A stretch of DNA of 64,000 nt from Noviherbaspirillum saxi (GCF_003591035.1 NZ_QYUO01000003.1:930001-994000), one strand, 5' to 3'. Shown: positions 53,568 to 63,364, counted from the first letter of the stretch. The notes: a model not told the origin generated them from the sequence alone. A program made the numbers and translations.

Positions 53568-55583
53568 ATGACTCACATTTCACAGGGCTGTAACGCCGCA
53601 AACTGCGACGCCTCCGCGCATGCTGCACCGGCTGGCCACGACACGCAGGTACGACATCAACCGCGATCGAGTTCTCCCGTCGCGTCCTTCCCGTTTCAAT
53701 CCTATGGCTTGCCGCAAGCTGGCCTGCACATTCCCGGCCAAACTGTCGTCAGGGACGCGGGCACGTTCTCGATGGCACTGCAGCAGGACGCATCCCATCT
53801 GTTCGCCTCTCCGGAAATGCAGTTGGCATTCTCTTCGACCGCCGCACCAATGGAAATCGCTACGCCCGTTGTGCAGGCGGACGGTGAGACGTTGGGGTGG
53901 GACTTTCCGGATGCAGTGGACGGAGTAGGAGGGGCGGGGTTTTTACTGTTTGGCGGCCCGGCCCCCGTGCTACAGGAAACGCTCTTCGACGCGTCTGTGA
54001 CGGCAGTGCAGGACTTTATTCTGCAAGACGCATCTCACCCGTTTGTCGGTTTTGAAATGCATCCGACCTTCTCTTCGGCCGCCGCCGCATGGCCCGTCGC
54101 GCAGCAACAAAATCATGTCGAAGCCACAGCGACGCCGAAGCACGCGCTTACCAGCGAATCCGCCAGGCACGCAAACGATGGCGAACAGGGAAGTTGGATG
54201 GATCTTGTTAACTATGAAGTACCGATATCGTCCGGAAGTGGTAGCAATACGGTATCTCAAAAAAGAAGAAAGTTGCCATCCGATCTATCCGAGGAGTCAT
54301 CCGCATTAATGCCAGACACACGACTCACTCCCAAACACAAAAGAAAAGACGTTGCAGATCCGAATAATTGGCTAGTTGCTGCAACGACCAGGACAATAAA
54401 AAAACTCGATAAGATTCCTGTCGCGACGATGCGCGCTCTTGGTGTTTCGTTGAAAAATAACTTTGCCAGTCAATGGAAAACGATGCGTAGCGCACACCTG
54501 ATACAGGTGCCGGATTTAACGCCTGAACAGAAGAAACAGAACGCGTTCTGGGAACAGTGGCGGCTCCCGCAAGAACAACGTGTCCTTGCTGCCTTATTCC
54601 AAGGGATCTACCAGTCCAGTAAAGACCGGGGCGTCGCAATCAATGCAAACAATACGGAGCAGCTGCTCGCACTTTCGCGCACGATAAGTGATCAAGAAAT
54701 CGAGGGCGATACCACCTTGGGGTATTTTTTAAACGAAGAACTGACGCTTCAGTTCAAGGCCAAGGAAACGACACGACTATTCGAATCCGCCGTTTCAGGC
54801 ATCAAGGCGCTCACCGGCCAGGATCTGGAGGCGGATCAGATGTGGAAGCATTGCGTGAATCCCGAACTGGTCGATGATGTGATCAAGGCCGGCGTTGACC
54901 CCGACAATCCCCTATTGCGCTATATCTCAAATTCGCCTGAGGAACCCTACCTTTTTAACATGGCCAAGGGCTGGAACGCCATTGTTGACGCCTGTCGGGA
55001 GAAAAAACCGCTATCCGCAGATTTCCTAATCACTTTACATGCCGTCTGTACCGGTACCGGTGCGGAGGATGAAACATACTTCATGGACCTCGTCGACAAT
55101 CAAAACACCTGTTCCTTGATTGAGGGAAGCAACATGACACCCGAGGGCAGAACATTTCTTTTTCAGAATATTCCGGACTTCGTCGATACATACGACATCG
55201 ACTTCGAGTTTAAAGTAAGCAAAGACAAGGACTACGGCAAGCTCGCGTTCGATTTGACCCGTCCCCATGTAAACCCAGCCAGGCTGAAAGAGGTGCTCGA
55301 GGCGTTGGTCGTCGAGCATCGTACGACAGACGAGGCGATTGCCAACGGATCGCGGTCCGCCGAAGAGAAGGCCACGGCGCGAACGATGAACGATTTTGGG
55401 CTGGCAAGAAAGCTTACCCAATTCCGCATTTTCCCTGATGGCAATACGAAAGTCGGCCATTTGCTGCTCAATTTCTTGCGATTGCAACGAGGCGAACTCC
55501 CGGCCAGCCTGGTTAACCATGATGCATTGGATTGTCATAGCGATGCTCAACTGCTCGCGCAATTTAAGGAACAGACGATATGA
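53568..55583 (+). CDS. Fic-like large protein 1, possible secreted effector, degenerate Fic motif
   Basis: 671 residues, no clear signal peptide. Residues 1-260 are disordered, Ser/His/Gln-rich, and contain an internal duplication (about 65-93 and 147-174, both with QDASH and FSS). Basic clusters SQKRRKLP (230-237) and KHKRK (256-260) look like a bipartite nuclear localisation signal. Residues 320-671 are helical and paralogous to the next protein, sharing NPLLRYISNSPEEPYLFNMA and a Fic-like R620-IF-P-D624-G-N626-TKVGHLLLN. The Fic catalytic His is Arg620 (CGC) and the Arg after GN is Lys628, so activity is doubtful. Ends in an ATGA overlap with the next gene. Fic assignment is inferred from the motif and following LLLN-x9-GE-P pattern. 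Confidence 0.6.
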   Translation: MTHISQGCNAANCDASAHAAPAGHDTQVRHQPRSSSPVASFPFQSYGLPQAGLHIPGQTVVRDAGTFSMALQQDASHLFASPEMQLAFSSTAAPMEIATPVVQADGETLGWDFPDAVDGVGGAGFLLFGGPAPVLQETLFDASVTAVQDFILQDASHPFVGFEMHPTFSSAAAAWPVAQQQNHVEATATPKHALTSESARHANDGEQGSWMDLVNYEVPISSGSGSNTVSQKRRKLPSDLSEESSALMPDTRLTPKHKRKDVADPNNWLVAATTRTIKKLDKIPVATMRALGVSLKNNFASQWKTMRSAHLIQVPDLTPEQKKQNAFWEQWRLPQEQRVLAALFQGIYQSSKDRGVAINANNTEQLLALSRTISDQEIEGDTTLGYFLNEELTLQFKAKETTRLFESAVSGIKALTGQDLEADQMWKHCVNPELVDDVIKAGVDPDNPLLRYISNSPEEPYLFNMAKGWNAIVDACREKKPLSADFLITLHAVCTGTGAEDETYFMDLVDNQNTCSLIEGSNMTPEGRTFLFQNIPDFVDTYDIDFEFKVSKDKDYGKLAFDLTRPHVNPARLKEVLEALVVEHRTTDEAIANGSRSAEEKATARTMNDFGLARKLTQFRIFPDGNTKVGHLLLNFLRLQRGELPASLVNHDALDCHSDAQLLAQFKEQTI

Positions 55584-58500
55584 CACGGGTTACACGCTCG
55601 CATGTAAGCCAGCAAGTGAGTCAGATCGACGGACAAAGACACGTCACTGGCCCGACCGCGACGGCCGCAGTATCGCATGCACCACTGCATACCCAGCCGC
55701 GGCCATATGCCGTGAGTGCAGACAGCAACCGGCACCCGGGCGGACACAGCAGGACGATAGAGTTACTGCGGGGGCGGGTCGTCCAACAGAAGCGGACGAC
55801 GGGACTGGAAGAGCGCGCTGGCAGCAAGCGAGCCCGCACAGGTAACCCATTCAGCGGCACTGGCATGGGCGCATTGCACGCCGTGCGGCCGTTGGGACTG
55901 AATGCTGCCGATGTGGAACGCATGCGCGCCGATATTGCTCGCACGTTCCCGACACGGCTTGAGCAACTTCTCGAATGCGACCGGGGTCGGCGGCGCGGGT
56001 ATCAGGCGCGTATCAAGTGGAACTTGCCGGACGAGCACCGCTTCATGGCCGCGCTATTCGACTGCACTTGGCAGGCATGCGGACGACTCGACATTTTAGT
56101 GACATCCGACACCACGGACGCCCTGCTGCAACAGACGCTGCAGACCGCTGCCGCACTGGCACAAGACGCCCCCGACGGCCCCGTCGCCCGCCTGCTGGCC
56201 GATCCCGACCAGTCCCGCCTGCGGGCACTGGTGGCTGCCCCGCACAGGTTTGCACCGCGCGCGGCCGACACGGCGCAGATCTTCGCACAGGTTGCGCACG
56301 ACATTGCGCAACAGAGCGGCCATGCGATTGCAGCGGAGGCAATGTGGCGGCTGTGTATCGACCCTCAGATCGTCGCCATGCTGAAAGAGCGCGGCATCGA
56401 CAGCGCCAATCCCCTGCTGGGTTACCTGTTCGACAGCCAGCCCGGCTATCTGCACGGCATGGCGCGCGGCTGGCAATGCGTGATGCAAAGGGTGAAGAGT
56501 GGCGAAGCACTGGATGCGCAGTTCCTGATTGCACTGAATCAGGCCTGCACCGGTCGCGATGGCGACAACGCAGCGGAGATGGATGATGCGGATGATGAAG
56601 TGGACGAAGCCGCATTGGAACGCGCCTCGACCGGCCTTGACGCAGACGATGTCGAATTCGGCCTGCTGAGCGGCGCTAACCTGAGCGAGGATGGCGAGGT
56701 CGTACTGCGCGAGACGGCCGCTGAACTGGAACAGCATGGCATTGTGCTGCGCATCGGCGAAGGCAGGGAAGATGCTGCGTTCGCGATCCAGTTCGGCCAG
56801 CGTTTCCTGACGCTGGCGCGCGAAGCGGCCGAACCGGCTCAGTTGCGCGCGGCGTTGCAACACTGGTTTGCGGAGTACGAGAAGGAATGCAACGCCTCCG
56901 GTGCCGACCCGGCGCTGGCCGATGTAAGGCTGGCACGGCGCCTCGATCAGACCCATGCGTTTATCGACGGCAATGTGCGCAGCTGTCACCTGCTGCTCAA
57001 CGGCCTCGCGCTGGCGCGCGGCGAACGGCCCTTCATGTTCGCCGACCCGAACTGGCTCGACGGGCGTGCCGACGTTGAATTGCACCAGGCGCACGCGCGG
57101 GCGCTTGTTGACGACGCTGTGGTTGACAGCGCGCCCTCGCCGATGTCCGGCATCAAGGAGACGGATGGGGCGGTACATGGGGAAGTCGGGGCAGCCGACC
57201 CGATGCCGGACGGCATGCGCCTGCCGCGGCGCAAGGCTCGTATCGAGGGCGATTTCCCGTGGCCAATGACAGCGGGCATACGGGATCGATTGTCGCGCGA
57301 CATCGAGCGTGCGACTAAGAAAATTCGGGAAATGGCAGCACGTACCACGCATAGCGGTAGATTCCTTTCCTTTGCACGGCAGGTGATCCAGGCGAAATTC
57401 GAAACGCTGGAACCAGGGCTGCCGCACGGGGTGCGGCGGTATGCGGCTAGCCTTCCCGGCCGCGATGGCGGCGCCGCGGTCGAAGTGGCGTTGCTGGTAT
57501 ACGTGGAATACGGCCATATCGCCGACATCCGGGTCGATACGCAGACCAACCGTATGCGGATCGGAGCCTATAGACTACCTCTTCTTCATGTCGCTCTTAG
57601 TAACGAGCCTCATAATTGGGTAAGGGACATGCGGATTGCGGCCACCGATGCAGGATATGATCCGGAGTTGAAAATGGGCGATTTTGTCCGCACCGTGGTC
57701 AGGCAGAACGCCGGCCGGAACGACGAAGACACATCGCTGCCGGATGACGTGCGGCTGTACGACTACCGGTCTAGCAAGGATCCCGGCAAGGTGGTAACGC
57801 TGGTGGCGCGCGTAGTGGACAACGAGATCCAGGCGGTCCGGCTGGATGATGCAGATGGACGGCTCGTGGTGACTGGCGGCAACCCAAGGATGGGTTATGT
57901 GCAAAAGTTGATTGCTTCCGGAGTGGTCTACAAGATGTCCCATTCTTGTAGCGACACTCTTCGGCAAGAACATACTGTGTGGCTGAAGAAACTGCGGACC
58001 GCGGCCCACAGGGCAAAATATGATGCGACGAAGTCAATGCTCGACTTTGCCCGCGACGTGGTCAGACCGAATGCGGGCCGGGACGACAGCAAAAAACCGC
58101 TGCCGCCCGACGTACGGCTGTACGACTACCCATCCAGCGCGAATCCCGAGGTAACGCTGGTGGCGCGCGTGGTGGACCACGAGATCCAGATGGTCCGGCT
58201 GGACGATGCTGCAGGTAAGGGACGGAGCGAAGTGATAGCCGGGAAAAAACGAGGCGATGTGCAAAGGGCGATTGCTGCCGGAAAGGCATACGAGATGTCT
58301 AGATATCTTTCAGACACTCTTTGCGAAAAGGCTGCGAAGCCGTGGGTGACGGACCTATGGGCCGCGGCCAGCTCTGTGAAAGGCCCTTGGTGGTTGAATC
58401 CGACCGACGTTGTCCGAGCCGTGGTCAGACCGGACGCGGGGCGGGACGACGACAAAAATCCGCTGCCGTTCGACGTACGGCTGTACGACTACCCATCCAG

Positions 58501-59362
58501 CGCGAATCCCGAAATAACGCTGGCGGCGCGCGTGGTGGACAACAAGATCCGGTTAGTCCGGCTGGACGATGCTGCAGGTAAGGGGCGCCACGAGATGGCT
58601 GTCGACCTTTCAAAGGACGTGCAATGGCTGATTGCTTCTGGAGTGGCCTACAAGATGTCCCGTCCCTGTAGGAACAGTCTTCGTTACGAGCATATTGAGT
58701 GGATGATAGAACTGCGGGCAGCGACCAGCAAGGCAGGATATGATCCGGAGTCGAAAATGGCCGACTTTGTCAGTTGTGTGGTCAAGCCAGGCGCGGGCCG
58801 GGACGACAGCAAAAATCCGCTGCCGTTCGACGTACGGCTGTACGACTACCCATCCAGCGCGAATCCCGAGGTAACGCTGGCGGCGCGCGTTGTGGACCAC
58901 GAGATCCAGATGGTTCGGCTGGACGATGCTGCTGGTAAGGGGCGGAGTGTAGTGATAGCCGGCGGCAGCCGGCGACTGACCAATGTGCAATGGGCGATTG
59001 ATTCCGGAGCGTTCTACAAAGTATCCATAGCTGTTTCGAAAGAGATCGGTAGAAAATCTGCTAAGGGGTGGGCAAAGCTTCTGCAGGTTGCGGCTATCGA
59101 TGCAGGATATGATCCGAAGTCGAAAATCATCGACTTTGTTCGTGCCGTAGTCAAGCCGGGTGCCGGCCGGGACGACGAAAAAGGGCCGCTGCCCGATGAC
59201 GTGCGGCTATACGATTACCGGTCTAGCAAGGATCCCGACAAGGTGGTGACGCTGGTTGCGTACGTGGTGGACAACGAGATCAAGGTGGTCCAGCTGGACA
59301 CACCCGCGGCACGAGACGCAATAGAAGAACTGCGCACTGGAGGGGCGCGGCAGACGGCCTAA
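55580..59362 (+). CDS. Fic-like large protein 2 with five C-terminal tandem repeats, possible secreted effector
   Basis: 1260 residues. Residues 1-100 are disordered with a basic cluster SKRARTG (82-88). Residues 150-490 are a helical domain paralogous to protein 1; its end carries H459-A-F461-I-D463-G-N465-V-R467-SCHLLLN, a Fic-type loop (HxFxDGNxR) with the catalytic His, Asp, Gly, Asn and first Arg kept. An acidic insert (about 334-345) is present. A degenerate repeat follows near 570-665, then five repeats of about 121 residues from about 670 to 1240, each with a helical part and a DVRLYDY...VARVVD...VRLDD strand part. No signal peptide or membrane helix. Function not recognised; a nucleotidylyl- or phosphotransferase acting on a host or rival target is a hypothesis. 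Confidence 0.65.
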   Translation: MTRVTRSHVSQQVSQIDGQRHVTGPTATAAVSHAPLHTQPRPYAVSADSNRHPGGHSRTIELLRGRVVQQKRTTGLEERAGSKRARTGNPFSGTGMGALHAVRPLGLNAADVERMRADIARTFPTRLEQLLECDRGRRRGYQARIKWNLPDEHRFMAALFDCTWQACGRLDILVTSDTTDALLQQTLQTAAALAQDAPDGPVARLLADPDQSRLRALVAAPHRFAPRAADTAQIFAQVAHDIAQQSGHAIAAEAMWRLCIDPQIVAMLKERGIDSANPLLGYLFDSQPGYLHGMARGWQCVMQRVKSGEALDAQFLIALNQACTGRDGDNAAEMDDADDEVDEAALERASTGLDADDVEFGLLSGANLSEDGEVVLRETAAELEQHGIVLRIGEGREDAAFAIQFGQRFLTLAREAAEPAQLRAALQHWFAEYEKECNASGADPALADVRLARRLDQTHAFIDGNVRSCHLLLNGLALARGERPFMFADPNWLDGRADVELHQAHARALVDDAVVDSAPSPMSGIKETDGAVHGEVGAADPMPDGMRLPRRKARIEGDFPWPMTAGIRDRLSRDIERATKKIREMAARTTHSGRFLSFARQVIQAKFETLEPGLPHGVRRYAASLPGRDGGAAVEVALLVYVEYGHIADIRVDTQTNRMRIGAYRLPLLHVALSNEPHNWVRDMRIAATDAGYDPELKMGDFVRTVVRQNAGRNDEDTSLPDDVRLYDYRSSKDPGKVVTLVARVVDNEIQAVRLDDADGRLVVTGGNPRMGYVQKLIASGVVYKMSHSCSDTLRQEHTVWLKKLRTAAHRAKYDATKSMLDFARDVVRPNAGRDDSKKPLPPDVRLYDYPSSANPEVTLVARVVDHEIQMVRLDDAAGKGRSEVIAGKKRGDVQRAIAAGKAYEMSRYLSDTLCEKAAKPWVTDLWAAASSVKGPWWLNPTDVVRAVVRPDAGRDDDKNPLPFDVRLYDYPSSANPEITLAARVVDNKIRLVRLDDAAGKGRHEMAVDLSKDVQWLIASGVAYKMSRPCRNSLRYEHIEWMIELRAATSKAGYDPESKMADFVSCVVKPGAGRDDSKNPLPFDVRLYDYPSSANPEVTLAARVVDHEIQMVRLDDAAGKGRSVVIAGGSRRLTNVQWAIDSGAFYKVSIAVSKEIGRKSAKGWAKLLQVAAIDAGYDPKSKIIDFVRAVVKPGAGRDDEKGPLPDDVRLYDYRSSKDPDKVVTLVAYVVDNEIKVVQLDTPAARDAIEELRTGGARQTA
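57585..59340 (+). repeat. Five tandem repeats of about 363 bp inside the Fic-like gene
   Basis: The codons for VRLYDY start at 57749, 58112, 58475, 58832 and 59201, giving periods of 363, 363, 357 and 369 bp. A degenerate copy (GVRRYAA) begins at 57431. Repeats 2 and 4 are almost identical over long stretches; 1 and 5 share the RSSKDP variant. Confidence 0.95.
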
Positions 59363-59384
59363 GCTCACCCGCTTGACAATGCGT

Positions 59385-59417
59385 AGAGCATGCGGGAGCG
59401 GTGTTGCCGCATGCTCT
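59385..59417. terminator. Hairpin after the Fic-like gene pair
   Basis: AGAGCATGCGG (59385-59395) and CCGCATGCTCT (59407-59417) form a perfect 11-bp stem with an 11-nt loop, 23 bp after the stop. No T tract follows, so it is a terminator-like or transcript-stabilising stem. Confidence 0.55.
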
Positions 59418-59552
59418 GATAAAACGCAAAGCGCACACTTCCTAGCCTCAAGTTTGTTCACATAGTGATCACTTCTTCAAGGTTTCGTTGCATGGTGAAC
59501 TTTTAGGACCGACACTCCGCTCACCACGTCACGAAAAGAAAAGGAGACACCG

Positions 59553-60830
59553 ATGATGAACAAGGCGAAGAGTGTGGCAGCGCGTTATGGCACTGGCTTG
59601 ATGCAGGCGGTCGCCGCCGTCATGCTGACCTGCGGCTCCGGCGCGGCCCTCGCGCAAAGCGCGGTAAAGATGGGCTGCGTGCTGCCCCTGAGCGGAGGCT
59701 CCGCCTCGGTCGGCAATCAGACCAAGGCCGGCGTCACTGCCGCAGTCGAACAGATCAATCAGGCCGGCGGGATCAAGGCGCTGGGTGGCGCCAAGCTGGA
59801 AGCGATTTTTGGCGATTCGCAATCGAAGGCCGATATCGGCGTTGCCGAAACAGAGCGCCTGATCAATCGCGAAAAAGTTTCCGTGCTTTGCGGCGCATTC
59901 AATAGCGCCGTCACATTCCCTGCGACGGAAGTCGCCGAACGCAACAAGACGCCATGGATCGTCGTCGGCTCGGTAAAGGATGAAATTACCGAGCGCGGTT
60001 ACAAGTACACCTTCCGCATCAACAACAAGGCGACCTATGACGCGCGCGAGCAGATCGATGCGATCGACATGCTCGGCAAGGAAACCGGCAAGCAGGCCAA
60101 ACGCGTGGCCCTGTTCTATGAAGGCGGGGACTGGGGGCGGTCGCATGCGGCGAATATCCGCAAGCTGGCCGCGGAGCGCAAGCTGGATGTCGTGCTCGAT
60201 GAACCTGCGCCGCCCGGACAGGTCGACTTTACTTCGCAGCTTCTGAAGATTCGCGCCTCCAAGCCTGACGCCCTGATCGTCGCCTTGTATACGCCCGACC
60301 AGTTACTGTTCAGCCGCCAGCTGGCCGAGCAGCGCCTCGATCTTCCTTTCGGCCTGCATTCCGCAGGTGGCGGGACCGAAGATCCGACTTTCTATGCCGC
60401 CGTGCCCGCCAAGCAGGTCGCCTATTACTTTGTGCAGGAAGACTGGCAGATCGACTTCCTCGACAACAAGAGCGAACCGCTGCTGCTCAATATCGAGAAG
60501 CGCGTGCGTGGAATCCTCGGTCATGGTATGAGCGCCTATGCCGCGCAAGGTGTATCGGTCGCCTATGTGGTGCAAGACGTGCTGGAGCGCGCAAAGACCA
60601 CCGACCGCGAAGCGATCCGCAAGGCACTGGCGGCAACCGATATCACCGGCGGACCGGCGCTGTTTCCCGGCTACCAGCGCATCAAGTTCGACGAGAACGG
60701 CCAGAACACCTTTTCTCACGGTGCGATATCGCAGAACATCAACGGTAAACGGCGCACCATCTGGCCGGTCGACAACCGTGGCGCGGATGTAAAACCGGTG
60801 TGGCCCGTGCCTACCTGGTCCAAGCGCTGA
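59553..60830 (+). CDS. Liv-type ABC transporter substrate-binding protein
   Basis: 425-residue periplasmic binding protein (peripla_BP_6), signal peptide ending GAALAQ, mature opening VKMGCVLPLSGGSASVGNQT. AAAGGAGAC precedes ATG 59553. Upstream, AGTGATCACT at 59464-59473 and the GTTCAC/GTGAAC pair around it may be an operator. First gene of a second Liv operon; the ligand is unknown. Confidence 0.9.
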   Translation: MMNKAKSVAARYGTGLMQAVAAVMLTCGSGAALAQSAVKMGCVLPLSGGSASVGNQTKAGVTAAVEQINQAGGIKALGGAKLEAIFGDSQSKADIGVAETERLINREKVSVLCGAFNSAVTFPATEVAERNKTPWIVVGSVKDEITERGYKYTFRINNKATYDAREQIDAIDMLGKETGKQAKRVALFYEGGDWGRSHAANIRKLAAERKLDVVLDEPAPPGQVDFTSQLLKIRASKPDALIVALYTPDQLLFSRQLAEQRLDLPFGLHSAGGGTEDPTFYAAVPAKQVAYYFVQEDWQIDFLDNKSEPLLLNIEKRVRGILGHGMSAYAAQGVSVAYVVQDVLERAKTTDREAIRKALAATDITGGPALFPGYQRIKFDENGQNTFSHGAISQNINGKRRTIWPVDNRGADVKPVWPVPTWSKR

Positions 60831-60947
60831 CGCGTCGCACCACAACACTAAGTCTCCCGCACCGCTTCACTCTCCTGCATGACGCGCACCTCGCCCGGTG
60901 CGCGGCGGGTGTGGTCGTGCCTATCGATTACCTTCTGGGAATGCGCA

Positions 60948-61832
60948 ATGGATTTCTATGTGCTTTCATATTCCGCGATCAACGGAATTGTCGTCGGCGC
61001 CATGCTGGGCGGCATTGCCCTTGGGCTGAGTCTGATCTTCGGTGTGCTGCGTATCGTTAACTTCGCGCACGGCTCCTTCCTGATGCTGGCGATGTATATC
61101 GCTTTCTGGATGCAGCACCTGGCCGGCATCGACCCCTATCTCAGCGTGCTGATTGCGGCGCCGCTGATGTTCGGGATCGGGTTCTTTGTTCAAGCCTACA
61201 TCATTGCACCGCTGATCAAGCGCGAGCGCGCCCTGGTGGTCGAGCCGATCAGCGCGTTGCTGCTCACTGCCGGCGTGTACATCGTGGTCGACAATCTGGC
61301 GCTCATGAGTTTCGGCCCCAATGTGCGTTCGGTGACGTCTGCGATCGAAAGTACAACGGTCATGCTCGGCGAGTATCCTTTGAATACCTTCCGCCTGGTC
61401 GCCGCATTCGCGGCGCTGGCCATGGCCTTGCTGGTCTCGCTCTGGCTGGCGCGCACCGACATGGGACGCGCCATCCGCGCCACCGCCCTGAACCGGGACG
61501 CGGCGGCGATGTCGGGCATTAATGTGCCCTTTGTCTACAACGTCACGTTTGGGCTTGGCTGCGCCATGGTAGCTGTCATGGGATGCCTGATTGCCCCGTT
61601 CATTCCACTGACGCCCAATGTCGGTCTCAGTTTCGGCATCAAATCGTTCATTGTCGTGGTGCTCGGCGGCATAGGCAGCATTACGGGATCGCTGCTTGGC
61701 GGTGTCGTGATCGGCTTGTTCGAATCGGTAGCGGCGCAGTTCGTCGCAACGCCTACCGCTGCCATCTTTTCCCTGGGTTTATTCATCGTGATCTTGCTTG
61801 TCAGGCCACAGGGCTTGATGGGAAGGAAGTGA
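60948..61832 (+). CDS. livH: Liv-type ABC transporter permease (LivH)
   Basis: 294-residue inner-membrane permease with the family region GLSLIFGVLRIVNFAHGSFLML. The start at ATG 60948 (MDFYVLSYSAING) fits the family; the frame is open upstream. It ends 8 bp before the next gene. Confidence 0.9.
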   Translation: MDFYVLSYSAINGIVVGAMLGGIALGLSLIFGVLRIVNFAHGSFLMLAMYIAFWMQHLAGIDPYLSVLIAAPLMFGIGFFVQAYIIAPLIKRERALVVEPISALLLTAGVYIVVDNLALMSFGPNVRSVTSAIESTTVMLGEYPLNTFRLVAAFAALAMALLVSLWLARTDMGRAIRATALNRDAAAMSGINVPFVYNVTFGLGCAMVAVMGCLIAPFIPLTPNVGLSFGIKSFIVVVLGGIGSITGSLLGGVVIGLFESVAAQFVATPTAAIFSLGLFIVILLVRPQGLMGRK

Positions 61833-61839
61833 CTCTGCC

Positions 61840-63364
61840 ATGAAAACTTCAATTTCTCCCAATGTCGGGGTGGCGACCGGCGAAGCGGTCCTGCCTCCTT
61901 TAATGCCGGCGGCGACGAATGCCGGGCTGCCAATGAAAGGTGTCGTCGCAGTGCTGTTGCTGGGTCTGCTGCTGCCGGTGGTGGTGCACGATGAATTCAT
62001 CCTGCATTCGTTGATCATGGTGTTTTACTTCGCCTATCTGGCCAGCGCCTGGAACCTGATGTGCGGCTATGTCGGCCAGGTGTCCTTCGGCCATTCAGTA
62101 TTCAGCGGTATCGGCGGCTATGTTTCGGTGCTGCTGCTCACTGCCGCAGGGATCACGCCATGGCTGGGCATGCTGGTCGGTGGCGTGTTATCCGCAGTGG
62201 TTGCGGTACTGATCGGGTATCCGACCATGCGCTTGCGCGGTCCTTACTTTGCACTGACGACGATTGCCTTCGCCGAAATTATCCGCATCTGGTTCGAAAA
62301 CACCGACACGATCTTCGGTATTGCGATCAAGGGTGCGGAAGGTTTGTCGGTGCCACTGGTCGGTACTGACTGGACAGTGTTCCAGTTCGAAAGCAAGGTG
62401 CCGTACTACTACATCATCCTTGTCATGCTGGCGATCATCGTGGGTATGACCGCGGCAATGGAGCGCAGCCGCCTCGGGGCTTGCCTCAAGGCGATTCGCG
62501 GAGACCGCGACGCGGCCGAGTCGCTGGGTATCAATCCGGCCAAGTACACCCTGATGGCATATGCACTCAGCGCCTTCATGACGGCGCTCGGCGGTAGCTT
62601 TTATGCGATGTTCATCCGCTACATCAATCCCGAGCGCAACATGGGCGTGGAGTTGTCGATCGATATGGCGCTGATGAGCATCATCGGCGGCCAGGGCACG
62701 GTGATCGGACCGCTGGTCGGGGCGCTGTTCCTCGCGCCGGTGGCGGAACTGTCGCGCACCTATCTCGGCGGCCAGCTGATCGGCTTGCACCTGGTGCTGT
62801 ACGGGTTGGTGCTGATACTGGCGGTACTCTATTTGCCCAAGGGACTCGTGCATCCATTGATGCGTCCCTGGAATGTGTGCAAGGCCGGCCTGGCCCGCAC
62901 CTTTCAGCTGTCCAAACCCTTTGGCGGAATGAGTACCCGCGAAAACCTGGTGGTCGGCGGACTGGTAAAGAATAACGACCGCAGACGGAGCGAAGCCAAG
63001 GCCGATGAATTGCTGGATTTTCTTGGCATGTCGGCATTGGCCAGGACCGACGCCGACGACCTGACCGCATTCGAACGCCGCAAGGTGGAACTCGGGCGCG
63101 CACTGTCCACCGAACCGAGCCTGTTGCTCATGGATGAAGTCGTGGCAGGCGCGACGCCGCAGGAAGCCATGATCATGGTTGGCCTGATCAAGGAAATTCG
63201 CAACCAGGGGGTTACCGTGCTGATCATCGAACATGTGATGAAAGTCATCATGGGGTTGTCCGACCGCGTGATCGTGATGCATCTCGGCGAACTGATCGCC
63301 AATGGCGAGCCTTCAAGCGTCGTGACGCAGCCGGATGTATTGAAAGCTTATTTCGGAGGCGACT

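Noticed and set aside
56096..57517. 473-codon minus-strand open frame over the Fic-like gene
   Set aside because: Shadow of the high-GC coding strand; the plus-strand frame is longer, overlaps its neighbour in ATGA and has paralogy to it.
57585..59340. Repeat array as a CRISPR
   Set aside because: Units are about 363 bp, protein-coding in frame throughout, with no short repeats and spacers.
59420..59552. Second sigma-54 promoter before the second Liv operon (TTGCA near 59490)
   Set aside because: GG to GC spacing is wrong; no -24 element.
62188..63282. 364-codon minus-strand open frame over the LivM-LivG fusion
   Set aside because: Opposite strand has clear permease and ATPase motifs; the antisense product is unlike any family.
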